Positions 11,938 to 24,672 of a stretch of DNA of 64,000 nucleotides are shown in pieces. The first letter of the stretch is position 1, and every line of letters starts with the position of its first letter. The notes under the pieces are model-generated. The model saw only the letters and a list, made by a program, of their open reading frames with translations, was not told the DNA's origin and did no database searches. Where the stretch lies: NCBI GenBank assembly GCA_035041965.1, contig JAPYMA010000381.1, forward strand, positions 278,577-342,576. The letters run 5' to 3'. The position numbers and the translations under genes were made by a program. Source of the stretch: Anisakis pegreffii (taxonomy: Eukaryota > Nematoda > Chromadorea > Rhabditida > Anisakidae).

Positions 11938-14900
11938 CTTAGCAGCAAGCAAAGCAGTAATGTTTTACGGCAATAACCACGCCTTATTTCTTGTGTTATA
12001 GCTGATATGTTGTGGGCTTTGGCTTCAGCTTATCGTTCGCTAGCTTGGTTTGGCCTGGATTTGAGTTGAATTTTATGCGGCGGATTCGCTGAGATTTATT
12101 ATGCTTGTTGAATATTTGCATTTATTTGTAATCATTTCATGTGTGTTGTTATGTTCTCGTTTTATTTCATTTCATTATGCTTCTTCGACATTCACTCGTA
12201 CTCTCGCAACTCTGTGTGACTGATCATCCATTCATTCAGTGTTTTTCTACACTTCAAGTACAAATCGCTTTGTCTGTTAAGCCGCCTGTGTCAAACTGTT
12301 GCTATTTGCACAAAGATTGAATCACATTCGGATGAGTGACTGGTCTGGATAATCCGTAACTACTACGTATAACACATCACTCGCGTTAACAAGTTGATCC
12401 TAAGTCAGTTTGATCTGTCGATCACAAAGATATGCTGCATTCAGATGGATGGATGTGCAATCATCAAAGAATTTTTTGTAAATTAGTAAATTCCATCAGC
12501 AAACAAAGAATTGAAAAAATTTAAAGAAATGGATTGGAATCAATCCATTGAGAGAACGTCAACAAATGCACTGGATCTTGAAGAGTTTTCAGAGAGTGTT
12601 ATTCAGACATTACAGGTGCTCACACATTCACTGCAGGCATCAGCTACATCGGAAATTACATTGCACTTCAAATGTTGATTCTTTATTAAACTCATTAATA
12701 ATGCTCACTAGATGATTGTTAAGCTTAATCACTCATTGCAATTGACTTCAGTGAGCTTGTAAAGGTGACATGAAAGCGGAAACAGAAGAAATTGCAATTT
12801 ATCGCGGATGACATCCGTGTTTCACTGGGTTCCGTCTCAATGAAGAACTACTACAAATGCGTTGAATTGAGTGCCACGTTAAGTCACACACGAGAATAAC
12901 CAATAATCAACAATTTAAATCCACATAGCAATTTAAACAGATAGCAGTTCATCTCAACCCATACATGATAATACAGTTAATGAACTGTGCTCATATAAGA
13001 CAACATAGTCCGTATGTTTGCGGAAATCATTACCGAATGACTTGATGAAATTCATATGAATCGCTTGTGCACATTGTTCGCCAGTTGGCGATAGCATCGA
13101 CGATGCGTTTGAATGGATGATATGTCAAAGTAGAAGAAGATCCCGTAAATTCTTCAATGTGCCGTTGCTATCTTGTGGAACTCTATCATTATTTTATTCG
13201 TTTAGCACATAGGTCAATTCATGTTGGTTTATAGAGTGAAATAATCACATAGAAGCATGTAAATTGATTTGTTCACATTTACATCTCTATAAAATGCTTT
13301 CATACGCCCTCACAGTTCATTATGAATTCGGTTGAAGATTTTCTATTTGAAAACTTTCTTTAGTACACTCGACTACAGACAGCAATCAACGAAATTTTCA
13401 TGTCCATTAGAATATTTAAACAGTTTGAATATTTATGATCTGAGACAGTCTCAGATTTGAATTCATATGAATATTCGAAAAATTGCAGCGAATTAGAATG
13501 TTTTAATAGTATTGAAAGTTCTGATGTGGGAGGGTTTATGTAATGTGCACTTGAGGGCGTTGTAACGATAGGAATATTGTTCATTAGATCGATTGAAATT
13601 GCCAGCAATAGTTCTAAGTTTTTTAAAAATACCTACGTTACCATTCACTGAATATTCATGTGAGGCAAAGGAAATTCTCTCAACTACACATTCTTTAAGC
13701 GTTAAGCATTGCACTCATTGCGTGTAAAAGTAAAAGTTCAGCTAACCAAATCCACGCGAATAATGTGTTTTGTTCGGGAAACATTCGACTAAATGAGCCA
13801 ATTAACTGATAATTATGTGAGAAAATTGAGCTGTGCCCTGAAGTCATATGATTCTCCCATATTTCTTATGAAACACATTTACCGCTCATTAAAACTCTCT
13901 CGTTCAAGCTTCTCAGACCAATTTATAGTGGACCATTCTTTTGAATATGCTGATAATGTGTAATGTAGTGAGAATTTTGACCAACTGCAGATTACGAGCA
14001 TAATTTCTAGTCGAAAAATGCTATTCACGCGATTTTTTGAATGCAGATACTCACCATTATGGTGGTATTTTTTCCTCACACATGACAGAGAAATGTTTCA
14101 AAAAGGATATTGATATATCATCATACAATGAATATTTTCTTGACGATTTCGAAATGTTCATATTATTTGTTTAAATTAATTAAATCCACCCAACTTGAAT
14201 TCAGGTTTGATTCATCATTTAGTATTTAATAGGTCGATAACTTGGAACATTGAGCACACCAGAGATCATTTGCTCAAAATATTTTCGTTTAGTAGCAACA
14301 ATTTGTGTGTGGAAATTTTTTCAACCTAATTATATTTCCGTACGATTGGAATTCTGCTCATTTCACTGCAAAATTTGGAGTTTAACATGTTTTCGGATTG
14401 TTAAACACAAAATGAAAACATCTTGAAGTGGAAAAGCATATGCTATTTCTTGATGGAGAAGAAGAAGGATTGAGTTTCTTCAGCGAAAGAAACTGTTTTG
14501 CAATGGATTTGAGCGATGTTAGAAGGATTTGCTCGTTACCACCTACATGATAGCGAACAAGCGCTAATTGAATCGTTACAACGGATTGAACTAATTAACA
14601 TTCGAAGTTCGTTTAGACAAATGGTTACCTTTCGAACATGATTAACTTTCAAAGCATTTTCTCGCATTCACCTGTTCGAAAGTATTCTTCTTTTTGTTCA
14701 AGAAGAGACTTTTTTTGAAAAACATCTGTTTTCTTTCACAATTTCGGCATTCTTGTCATTCTCGAATGATCTCTCGGTCACCTGTTCTGCTCTTACTATT
14801 AGTTTTTCCAGAAGAATGCTTTGTTTCATAAACTCAATATCAGGGAATCGACTGATTTTTTCGGACGCAACTGAAAATAATCTGTTTCTGATACTTGCGT

Positions 14901-15441
14901 AAACATCTTTTCATAAGATTTGAGCAATAGAATTAATGGAACCTTCAAGCACTTACTTAACTGATCTCTTGTCACTTCCTTAATTGATTCAGACATGTTA
15001 ACAAGAATAATATTAAGGAAAATGCGTCATGATCTGACGTCGTTTAATTGAATAGCACAGCACATTCGCTTGATGACGACGACGGTCTTACAAGTGTATT
15101 GCTATGGCAGCGATACAATACATCGAGACGAGTGCTTTTCAGCTAATAAAAGTCTGATTAGACTGATGATGATATGATTTATTTACATAACGCATTATCG
15201 ATTCAAAATTACAAATTCGCTCCTAGCTAACCAGCAAATTCATTACCTTAAATGTGCTGAGTGTGTGTTTGTCATTTCCTACGTTATCAAAATTGACGTT
15301 ATCAAAGCGGATTTTTTCTGCTACCTTCATTAGTAATCAATCGTCCACAGCCGACATTCAACGTTAAGTCCATCCATCTATAGCAACACTATTAGTAATA
15401 ATCATAACAGTACTAATAAATCGTTCCTGTCTCAAAACACA
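11938..15441. other. Divergent intergenic region upstream of the unknown membrane protein and CHP
   Basis: 3.5 kb between divergent starts at 11937 (-) and 15442 (+), expected to hold both promoters. A short ATG frame at 12529-12678 is followed by no recognisable protein. I see no RNA gene, repeat array or conserved domain. Confidence 0.5.
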
Positions 15442-18400
15442 ATGGGCTCTTCAAATTCATCACTTTCTGAATTGGATATCGAGAAGCTATCCATTGAGAG
15501 TGGCTGTGAGTTGGTTGTTTTTTCTTTGTTGCCGTCTTAAAAGTTCTTCTCAGTTCTTTTAAGTGAATATGATTGTGTCGAGTTGATCGGAGTTGCAAAA
15601 AAAAATGAGCATTGCAGTGTTTGTGAGAATTGTAAAAACATTTTGGTGTTCAACTATGGATAAGTGTTCAGTTTTCTAGAGATGTGTGAATTGAGATTGC
15701 TGCTGCGCTCATTGCGCTCAAATTCGAATTATTGTTAGAATGAAAATGAGAATTCCATTGAACTAGTAGATTAAGGTTGTGTGGGAATTATGAATTGGGA
15801 ATTGAATTGAGGGGGTGAACGGCAATGTGGATGGATGTTTTTTGAGTGCATGCATGTGCTGATTGGTGGTATTGTTAGATTATGGTCTGTAATGATTAGC
15901 AGAAATTGAATGATACCGTATTGCATAACAAACGTGAAGTTGCAAACTCTAAGCTGGTAAAGTTTCTGCCGATTCGTGTCGATTCATTTTAGTGGAGGGA
16001 TCGATTTGAAATGCGGAATGTTCAGAAGTATCAAAATTTTAGCACCATTTTGAATGATCTTCGAGTATTGATCATTGAAAAAATTGAAATTAGTGATATG
16101 ATAACGTTGTTGTTGATTTATGGAAGAAATTATTTATTCTTTATCGTTAGCGATAATAATTGAACAACCAATCATATGATGCGATAAACAATACATTAAT
16201 CATCTAATCGATGTGTAGTCAACATTTTGTTGCGTTCAGAAAATTGCAATTTTTATTTTCCCACTTAAAAACTTTTATGTCAAACACGATAAATTTCAAA
16301 ATGAAAAAGTGGAAAGTAACGTGTGTGAACAGGAAAAAAGCTTTAAATTTATTAATTAACTAGGAGTTTGTTAGCTAAATTGTCAAATTGAATCAAGTCA
16401 GCAAAACGCATTCAATAATGTTGATTCATTTAGTTGAACGAGAGTTTAGTCGTTTCATAAAGGAAGCAATTTTAGAATTTTCTATGAATGTTTGACAAGA
16501 AAAGTAGTTAATGAGCAGTGAAAGTGATACTATCGAACTTCTGAATAATCTTTTTTATCGAAAGTTTTCAGCGTCTAAATAATCTTTAACTTCCAAATGA
16601 TCTTTATCTTTCTTCTATCTAAACTTATCTTATATAAAGCTAAATGAGTTTTCAGCCAAGAGGCGCAAACTTGTTTTATATTTTGAAAGAACGCTTTGTT
16701 AGATTTGATTTTGCAAAGGAACAGAGGTAGAATGCACATTTCCGACCGATTGCTGAGAATGTTTTCCGTCAAGCAAGAAGTAATTTTCGGTAATCTTCAA
16801 CAAAGAAAGACTGCAAAAACAACGGCGAACAAAAGTGAAATGACTTAATTGTGTCGAACTCAAAAGCGGAAAAAAGAGTGGATGATAACAATAAAAAGAA
16901 TTCACTTCATCTCGATATGCCATCCTTGCTAATTGTTTTGCGTTCGGTAATGCTCTTAATGTGACGTTGCTATTCTTTAAGAGCTTGTAGTAGTCATTGA
17001 CTGAAGCTAATCGTTTCAGCCTCTATGGCGTTTCTGAAAGCAATTTTCGAATGATTTCACTTTGGAATAGTTCTTGAGTTGGCTTGATGAACAAAGGAAT
17101 CTAGCATGAACAATGAGAATATACTCATTCGTTGACGAGACATTTCAATGAATCGGTTCAGCATGAATTCAAGAGGATGATCAGTCCTATTTTGCTCAAA
17201 TTTTGCTCAAATATGATCAGTGCAAGTTTGTCGCACTGAATCAAACATATCTTTAACAGCAATGAATTACTTCTGTAATCTTACACATTTTTTTAAAAAT
17301 TCCTCACAATTGTGTACAATACTAATAAGCTTAGGATCATTTAAAAAATATCTATCTTATCTATCGTCTTAGCAAGCACATCTGAATTAAAGTCATCATG
17401 TTTGATCAGTAACGACTATATTTGAAAAGAATTTTGTTCAGAACTCCAGCTTGAAAGCTGATTTCTTCCTTGGAACGTTCTCTAATGATTGTTCAATTGA
17501 CCGGAATATCTGATAGACTCTTAATGGGCCAGATGAATGGGGACTGCTGAAATGAGTGAATGGTACCACGCTGTTCAGATGAATAGCTCTTTATCCATCT
17601 TCCTAAGATGCGACTACTTGCAAATAACGTTTGCCGATCTCATAACAAAACAAAATGAGCAGCAGCCAAACATTTCCGACCCAATCAATCGTCGTCGGTC
17701 ATTAGCCAAAGACTTTTTTCTTTCCTCTGAAAGACTTGACTTAACGATGTATCTGACAATGAGCTTGTTGTGTAGTCATTTGAAAACCTGGACACAGCCA
17801 TTCCCTTAGTATTCAGTCATTCATCTCAACCATTCCATTCTTTTCACAGTCATCGCCAATTTCAACGTTCGACTAGCTCTTAAAAACTTATTTCTGTTCA
17901 TTTTTGGCTAAGACACCTACTAGTGCATAAATTGTACCATAGCTCTTGCCATCCGATGTAACATTTAATGAAAGTCATAAAGAATGCACTTAGCAACCAT
18001 TGTAACAATTTAAGAAAGCATCACTACGTACGAGCATTCCGGAGTGATGAATTGGTCTCTGAGGGTTCCTTATTAAATTGAAATCGTATGATACGCATGC
18101 AATTATACTATGCCTTAAACGATCTACATTCAAAGGAAAGATCAAAACAAAATTCAAGCTGAACATACAAATGAATAACGAATAAATCTAACAAGCATAG
18201 ACGACAAACGATGCGGATGCATCGGATTAATGAATCGTGCACGGTCATTGATGTAGTAATGAATCATAGAGAGATATCAGGGATGCGTACCGTGAAGGAT
18301 TAAAAGTGAATGGTATTTGGTGGTATCGTTGCTAACAATAAGGAAAATCATATTATAAGCTGTTTTGGTTTGCAATGAGACCATTAGAGAAATGTAGGAG

Positions 18401-21400
18401 GATATTGAGATTCAATAAATGGAGACTTTAATGATCATCAATGATGAAGGTGAAATGAAAGGAATAAATTTAAAGAAATATATTTCACGTGGAAGGATAT
18501 TGGTAATAGTATTGGTATGGATGAATGAATATAAATAGCTGTGTAGTTTGTTCATATGAATAGCCAATTGTGTGCATTGCAAGGTATGAAAATGATCTTT
18601 CAGTGTCACGAAAAGGAATTCTAACGTTATTCAATCGTTTCAAATCGCTAGCAAAACATGTGGATCGATCGACGAATGAGATCTTCATGAGTCAAAGTGA
18701 TTTTCTGGACATTCAAGAGCTTCAGCTAAATCCACTTGCACCTCGACTTATCGATGCCTTCTTTGCAGATGCTAAGTGAGTTCTTTTGTTGCTGACATAC
18801 TTAATCCTTACATTATTCGAATAGTCTCCACTGCGAAACGAATGAGGATTCATGCAGAGTGCTTTATTAGAAAATATAAACGATTAATGCTTTTTGAAAT
18901 GCTCAGTGAGTTCTTTTTTTTGCCGGCATATTCAATCCTTATCAGAATGTAAACGAAAATGTAAACAATTACTTTTTCAAGATTTCCTCTAATTTACACA
19001 ATTGGTTCGAATGTACAGTTGGCGCATATCTAGTATCTTTGATGCATAGGAATTGTAAAAATGTTAATCCAGTCCAAAAATGCTCTTCGTTCTCTTAAAT
19101 TCGAATCGTCCAAAAACGAGTGCAGATTTGAGAGAACTAATAAAATGACTGCAAGCGGCAAATAGAGCTTCACACTTAGAGGGAGTCATTCTTGATAGGT
19201 TTCCTGTTCATAAGTAGGTTTCAATAGCTCTATCTCTTTCACCTAGTTTCTGATTTGGCTTCATTGCATTCGTATGAAGTAGACAGAAACAAATCGATAT
19301 GGGAAAATGTGTGCATCATAAACAAGAAGCAATTTATCTTCAAAAAAAAAACGCTCATAAAGCGAGGGTGGATCAGATGAGCGGAGGGTGTATGGTTATA
19401 AATTGAGTGCAGCAAACAATAAATATGCTTTATGAATCGTCAGTGATGACGGTGATGAATTCGGCTCAGATACATCCATCGCAAATTACGTTTCTCATCT
19501 TAAAAATCTTTAGCCGCATGTGTTTATCAACGCACATTCCGATATTCAATGGATTTTATCCAATTCCTTAAGTCGTCCATTTTTCTTCGAACATAAACTA
19601 TAGAAGATGCAAGAAATTACCATATGTCAGTGAATATTTTTCCGATTACGACCAAATAAAATGGTTTTATGGCTACAAATCTGGCTAGTCGTCGCAATTT
19701 GACTAGTGATTTTGCTGTCGATTCGCTATCCTCACCTTTATTCATTCCGACAATGCAATCTTCCAGACAGACACATGATAGTTTTTTACATAGTGCACAA
19801 ACTCGCACAGCGCAGGTAATAGTTGCGTCTGTAGATCAAAGAAGTTATCATTACTGAGGATGAACATGTGAATACTCATAAATTTCTGGGTAAATTTGAA
19901 AATTTTTCTGAATTTCCGAAGAAAATAGAATATGCGAGTGATGATTCATGATGACAGAGTGTAAAGGTGACTGGAACACTTTTAATACAAGCGTAGTGCA
20001 GGTAAGCTATGCAATCATGCAGAGTACTTTAAAGCAGTGAATGTGAAACGACACTGAATTTATTTTAGAACAATAACTAATCTTTGAAATGGACAGTCAA
20101 AAAACATGATCAAGCTGCCTTGATTATGATTTGGAATTGAGTATTGGTGAAGTTCCATGTGAAGATGACAATTTCAAAACTTTAAAAAGTCTCCAGATTT
20201 GATTCAATGGACAATCCAGACAATTTCAAAAGACATTAATAATATCCCGCTGCAGATAGCACATCGGGATGAAATAAAGAGAATAAGCATTTTGTAGGGT
20301 TGGTGATCGAAAGCGAGTTTATTTCCGCGATTTCGTTAAGGTTCTATCGCACTTCCGACCGATCAACAAGGCCAAACCGCATCCATGGAATAGCAGAGAG
20401 GCGAAATTGAGATGTCAGTGTTAGTTAGAATTTAGCGGTTTTAGTTCACCGTTGCAAAGAGCACCTTCAGAACATCATTCTCGAAAGCGTGAATGATCGA
20501 TCTGCCCCGAAGCATTAATGATCTCTTCTCTATATAACCTGATTACGTTTGTGTGAGCTTGCACGAAACTGTAGTTTTGCATCAGAAAATTTCATCGCTA
20601 TTCGTATCACTCCAATTCACTTATATAATCCAATTGAAAAACGGAATGAACAAGCAAAATATTTTAGCAATCGTGTGTGCAAAACTTATTTGATCACTTA
20701 TGCCTAACTGAAAATTAACCCACTATTGAAAGAGATATCAAACTCTTAGCAAAAAGTTTTTATGGTGATTTTTTTTTTCGCTAGCAAATTTTACCGCTGC
20801 ATTGCAAGAGGATATTAGTTGAGTTTGGAGTTATGCGATTCAATAAGTAGTCAATTTGTTTGATTATTCAATCAGTCAGTCACTCAGTTGCAATGGTTTT
20901 GTTGACGCGATGGCGATTATCTGGGGAATACGGCAGCTCTGATTCATTTGTTGAGAAAATTTCACTGGCACAGTGCATCAAAAATTGTTCAGTTGCTAGA
21001 TTTCGAAAAAGAAAACTATCTTCGAAGGCAATTGACACTATGCAATAAACTAAAACAATTAACTTTCGTACGGAGATTCTTGAGGAAGTTTATTACAGAC
21101 ATATTGTTCATCAGCCCTCTAATGGTATATATTGCATTCGAGAGAAGGGAAGGTGTCATAGCTGCAGCGATTGTTTTAATCAATTTGAAGTGCTCCAATG
21201 TAAATGTTGTTGAATTACAGTTGCATTCACAATGTATGATCTGAACCAAAGCGGTACAATAACAAAAGGTGAATTCAGAGAAATCTTACAGGTTTGTTAT
21301 ATTTATCTGTTCGATTCATTTCAGTTTCGATCTTCAATGATCAATCAAAAATAAGCAGAATTGAACCATAATAGAGCTTTATTCACAAATTAAGATCACA

Positions 21401-24125
21401 GATGGGCAATGAAACAGCTCGACTTTATGATTAATGATACAATCAATTACTGATATGAATAGCTGATAATGTCATCGACAGTGATGAATTGACTTTCTAT
21501 CAGTAGTCACACTAAAAACAGCCATTTTTACTGCACATAAGCATATTTATCAAGTGAAATTCCCTCAGAGTGTTTCTTTTCGATTATGAGGAGCAGTTTT
21601 GGAGTAAATCAATGCACAGCGACGATTCGATTCAGTGCAGCAGCATGCAACTCTCATCCCATCACGTTCCTCGTCACATTGCACACAATCTCTTATACTT
21701 ACGGATTTAGTCGCGAATTCAGTCGGGAATTGCGGATAAGTGCCAAACACAACATTTATTGATGAGCCTTTGAGAATTAATTCATCCTTCCAATATCCCA
21801 CCAACCCATCCATCCATTCTTTTAAACCTTTTAAATGTTTCTTCGATCGTTACATTAAGCAGAAACTAACAAATATCACGCCTTCGATAAGTTAATTGCA
21901 CACTTCACTATTGAAACGTTTAATTTTAAACACCTTGTTGTTACATATTTGGAAATCATTAACATTCAACTAATTATACATCATTAATAATCAATGAGAC
22001 GGTGACGAGTGAATGAGGAAAACATGTTCATTGAGATACATGTGAGTTTCACTTGATTGTGAGTGTAGACGTTTGAATATTGCTTGAAACGGGTTGTTGA
22101 TTAAGTTGCGATATATAATGATTGACATCTAGCTTCTTCAGTTACGGATATTGTTTGAGTAGAATATCCCCTGTTGAATAGACACACTTCTGCTGGTATC
22201 TTTTATTCGTTAGCATTTGATGAGTGCTCGAAGACGTCAGCAAATAAGAGCGCTGAGTGATTTGAAGTGTTTGTTTGAATGATCTCTCGAGAAAATGAGA
22301 TCAGCAATTGAAAAATGGACCACTGACGGGATGCTTACGTATGAAGTAATCTTTTTGAATGACTGAAACAAAAATTTGAACTCGTATTATTTCAAGTATC
22401 GAAATGTGAGACACGGAAAGGGAACGAAGTAAAATTTACACGGATATGTGACAGGAAAAGGAAGCAAACGGAGAATTGCAGTGAGTGGAGTTTATCAGAT
22501 TTAATAATTTCATATGATGATCGGAAATAATGTTGCGGCTGAACAAGTGAACAGTATCGCTGATCGAACCATGCGAGAGGCAGATCAAGATGGCGACGGA
22601 TGCATCACATTCCAGGAATTTTGTAAGGTGCGATCATTTTCCGTAATTTATATTTTAGGGATTTCATCTCGGCATAACGCTCACGACCTCTTCGCCAAAG
22701 AAGCTTGAAGTCGAACTTTGAATTGAAAAAAAAGCCATTGTTCCAAAAGCCATTGTTCTATGTCGTTATGAATGTTCAATCAAAAGTTTATTTCACTGAA
22801 GAAGTTTTGGTATTTAGGCGATCAATTCTGAAATTATCATTCTGAAAAGTTTACCAAAAGATTCCTTCCCAAATCTTCCGCATAAATAATGATGAAACTA
22901 AAACGATGACACTGTTCTCAAGTCCTTTCAATCCTTTTCCGGAAGAATATCCTGAATTTTTGTGTTCAATTTCACTGTGTGCATTTGGATGTCTTGAACA
23001 GAAAGCATTACATTCCATAAGAGCATTTTCACCAATTATCTCATTGTCAGTAAGTGTTCAACAGGACAAGACTTTTTGTGCTTGTGAATATAATGAATTT
23101 CGTTTTTTGTTTCAAACTTATTTCATTTGTTCTCACAATTCATCAAGTGAGCATTGACAATGAGTAAATTTTGCAGCTTTATTCACGATAGCAAAACCAA
23201 AAAACATCATCAAAATGCTTTCGCACCCAAACGCAAAAGATTTCGAATGCGATGAGGGATATTTAAGGAATACGAATGAGGGATTTTGAGGAATACTAAG
23301 AATCAGCAAAACACTTTCTATAATCCTAATCATGAAATAAGTATACGCTGGGTATGCGATACCTTTTCATGGATTTCATTCAATATTCTTTTCATACTCC
23401 GTTTTTTTCTGTGAATTTTTCTCGGAATTCTGAAAAAATTTCCCAAGGTTACTCCTCCATTCATGGTTACTTCGTTTTCGCCAACTGAAAAAAAAAAGTT
23501 ATATCTTTCATAAGGGATTATGATTTATCGCTTTCACTCAATCCATAAAGCCATATTCTATGAATTTCATCAAATTTTCATCAGTTTTTTCCTGTCTTAC
23601 ATATATGAGTGCATTCATGCTAATTGTAAGTTTCGTGATCAAATCAAGTGCGATTCATGCGGAATGATGATTTTTTCGCAGAGTATATTAAAAACAAAGC
23701 CAAGTTTTTGACTTCAATATGTCAGACAGAGCATACTGAAGCTAACCTGTTGATGTATTCCCATGGAAACTGCATTCTCAATTAATTCAAGCAGTTTGAA
23801 GTACACCATGCAAACTCAACTAACATTAACATTATTAATTAATCCTAAAGTTGATTGGTTGAACACAGCTGTTTTCCATATGATATTCAGTTTGTATCAC
23901 TTCTGCTCAATTCACTGACTTCTTATCAATCAAAGTAATGAATATCTTCCCACTGCTATCAACCCCTCCATGAAATCACTGTCTCATTTATGATCTAATC
24001 ACTCGAATGGGGTGAGGAACTCAAATCAATTCGGAACAGAAATCATTTTTTAAACGATCTTCTTGTTTCAGGCAATGGAGAAGACCGATATTGATCAGAG
24101 GATGTCGTTCCGTTTCTTGACATAA
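15442..24125 (+). CDS. CHP1: Calcineurin B homologous protein (CHP1-like), six exons
   Basis: Exons: 15442-15505, 18604-18775, 20298-20413, 21221-21291, 22514-22627, 24072-24125. Phases agree throughout and give 196 residues (human CHP1: 195). The N-terminus MGSSNSS is a myristoylation-type start. The first two EF-hands are degenerate, as in the family. The third (DLNQSGTITKGE) and fourth (DQDGDGCITFQE) keep calcium-ligand positions. The protein ends MSFRFLT, like the family's MSIRFLH. CHP proteins bind the juxtamembrane tail of Na+/H+ exchangers and control their transport and pH set point; nematode relatives act in proton signalling in the gut. The fourth intron (21292-22513) is odd: the acceptor demanded by frame and alignment reads TTTCAT, not TTTCAG, and in-frame TAA codons lie just upstream. 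Family assignment is firm. Confidence 0.93.
15506..18603 (+). other. First intron of the CHP gene
   Basis: Donor GTGAGT, acceptor TTTCAG. An ATG frame at 17537-17809 (90 codons) lies inside but shows no domain, and nothing links it to the gene. Confidence 0.8.
18776..20297 (+). other. Second intron of the CHP gene
   Basis: Donor GTGAGT, acceptor TTTGTAG. No feature seen inside. Confidence 0.8.
20414..21220 (+). other. Third intron of the CHP gene
   Basis: Donor GTCAGT, acceptor ATTACAG. Overlapping short frames inside show no coding character. Confidence 0.8.
21292..22513 (+). other. Fourth intron of the CHP gene, without AG acceptor
   Basis: Donor GTTTGT at 21292. The next exon must start at ATG 22514 to keep frame and alignment. 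The six bases before it are TTTCAT, and TAA codons in that frame sit at 22502-22504 and 22505-22507. The nearest upstream AG (22497-22498) would bring both stops into the exon. Confidence 0.75.
22628..24071 (+). other. Fifth intron of the CHP gene
   Basis: Donor GTGCGA, acceptor TTGTTTCAG ending at 24071. No internal feature is supported. Confidence 0.8.
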
Positions 24126-24181
24126 TCGCTGAGAATGCTCACAACAACAAACACTGAATATATATAATACAATTTATTTTG

Positions 24182-24187
24182 AATAAA
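24182..24187 (+). terminator. Polyadenylation signal AATAAA for CHP
   Basis: A canonical hexamer 57 nt after the CHP stop codon. The 547-bp interval 24126-24672 separates the convergent CHP and ligase IV genes and otherwise holds only AT-rich UTR-like sequence. Confidence 0.6.
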
Positions 24188-24672
24188 TAATTCACTGCTG
24201 AACCAATGATCACAATAAAATATAAAACACAATTCAAATGAATGAATGAATCACGACAGAGTCCGAATGCGCAAAACCCGTCCGAACAGATGTTGAAATA
24301 TTACCAAACTTATTAATGATACAAATATGACAACGTGACACTTACTTAACTTCAAATGGAATGATACTAAAAAGTAATTGACTGTTTTTTAAAATTTACA
24401 ATAAATACAACACATGCAAAGTGGTCATTAGACCATCAGAGCAGTCAACAGGTGAAGTAATAACGCCCACTAACTTGAAATACTGAATAGACTTCCAATA
24501 CATCACAAGAATTATATACAATCAAATAAATTGATTACAACAAGCGAACAGCCAGTCCAACAATGAAATATACAATGAATACGAGAAACAACACTGGAAT
24601 ATTCACAAAACTGAACAAAACAAGCAACAACAATATGAACACGCAACAATTATTGCATTCACAATACTTCCG

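Noticed and set aside
12529..12678. 49-codon ATG frame (MDWNQS...) with a GT after its 29th codon, first considered as CHP exon 1
   Set aside because: The true first exon is at 15442, where the sequence matches the CHP N-terminus and the phase fits; nothing supports this frame.
17537..17809. 90-codon ATG frame on + inside CHP intron 1
   Set aside because: No domain, signal or splice context; it lies inside a confirmed intron and has the composition of a chance frame.
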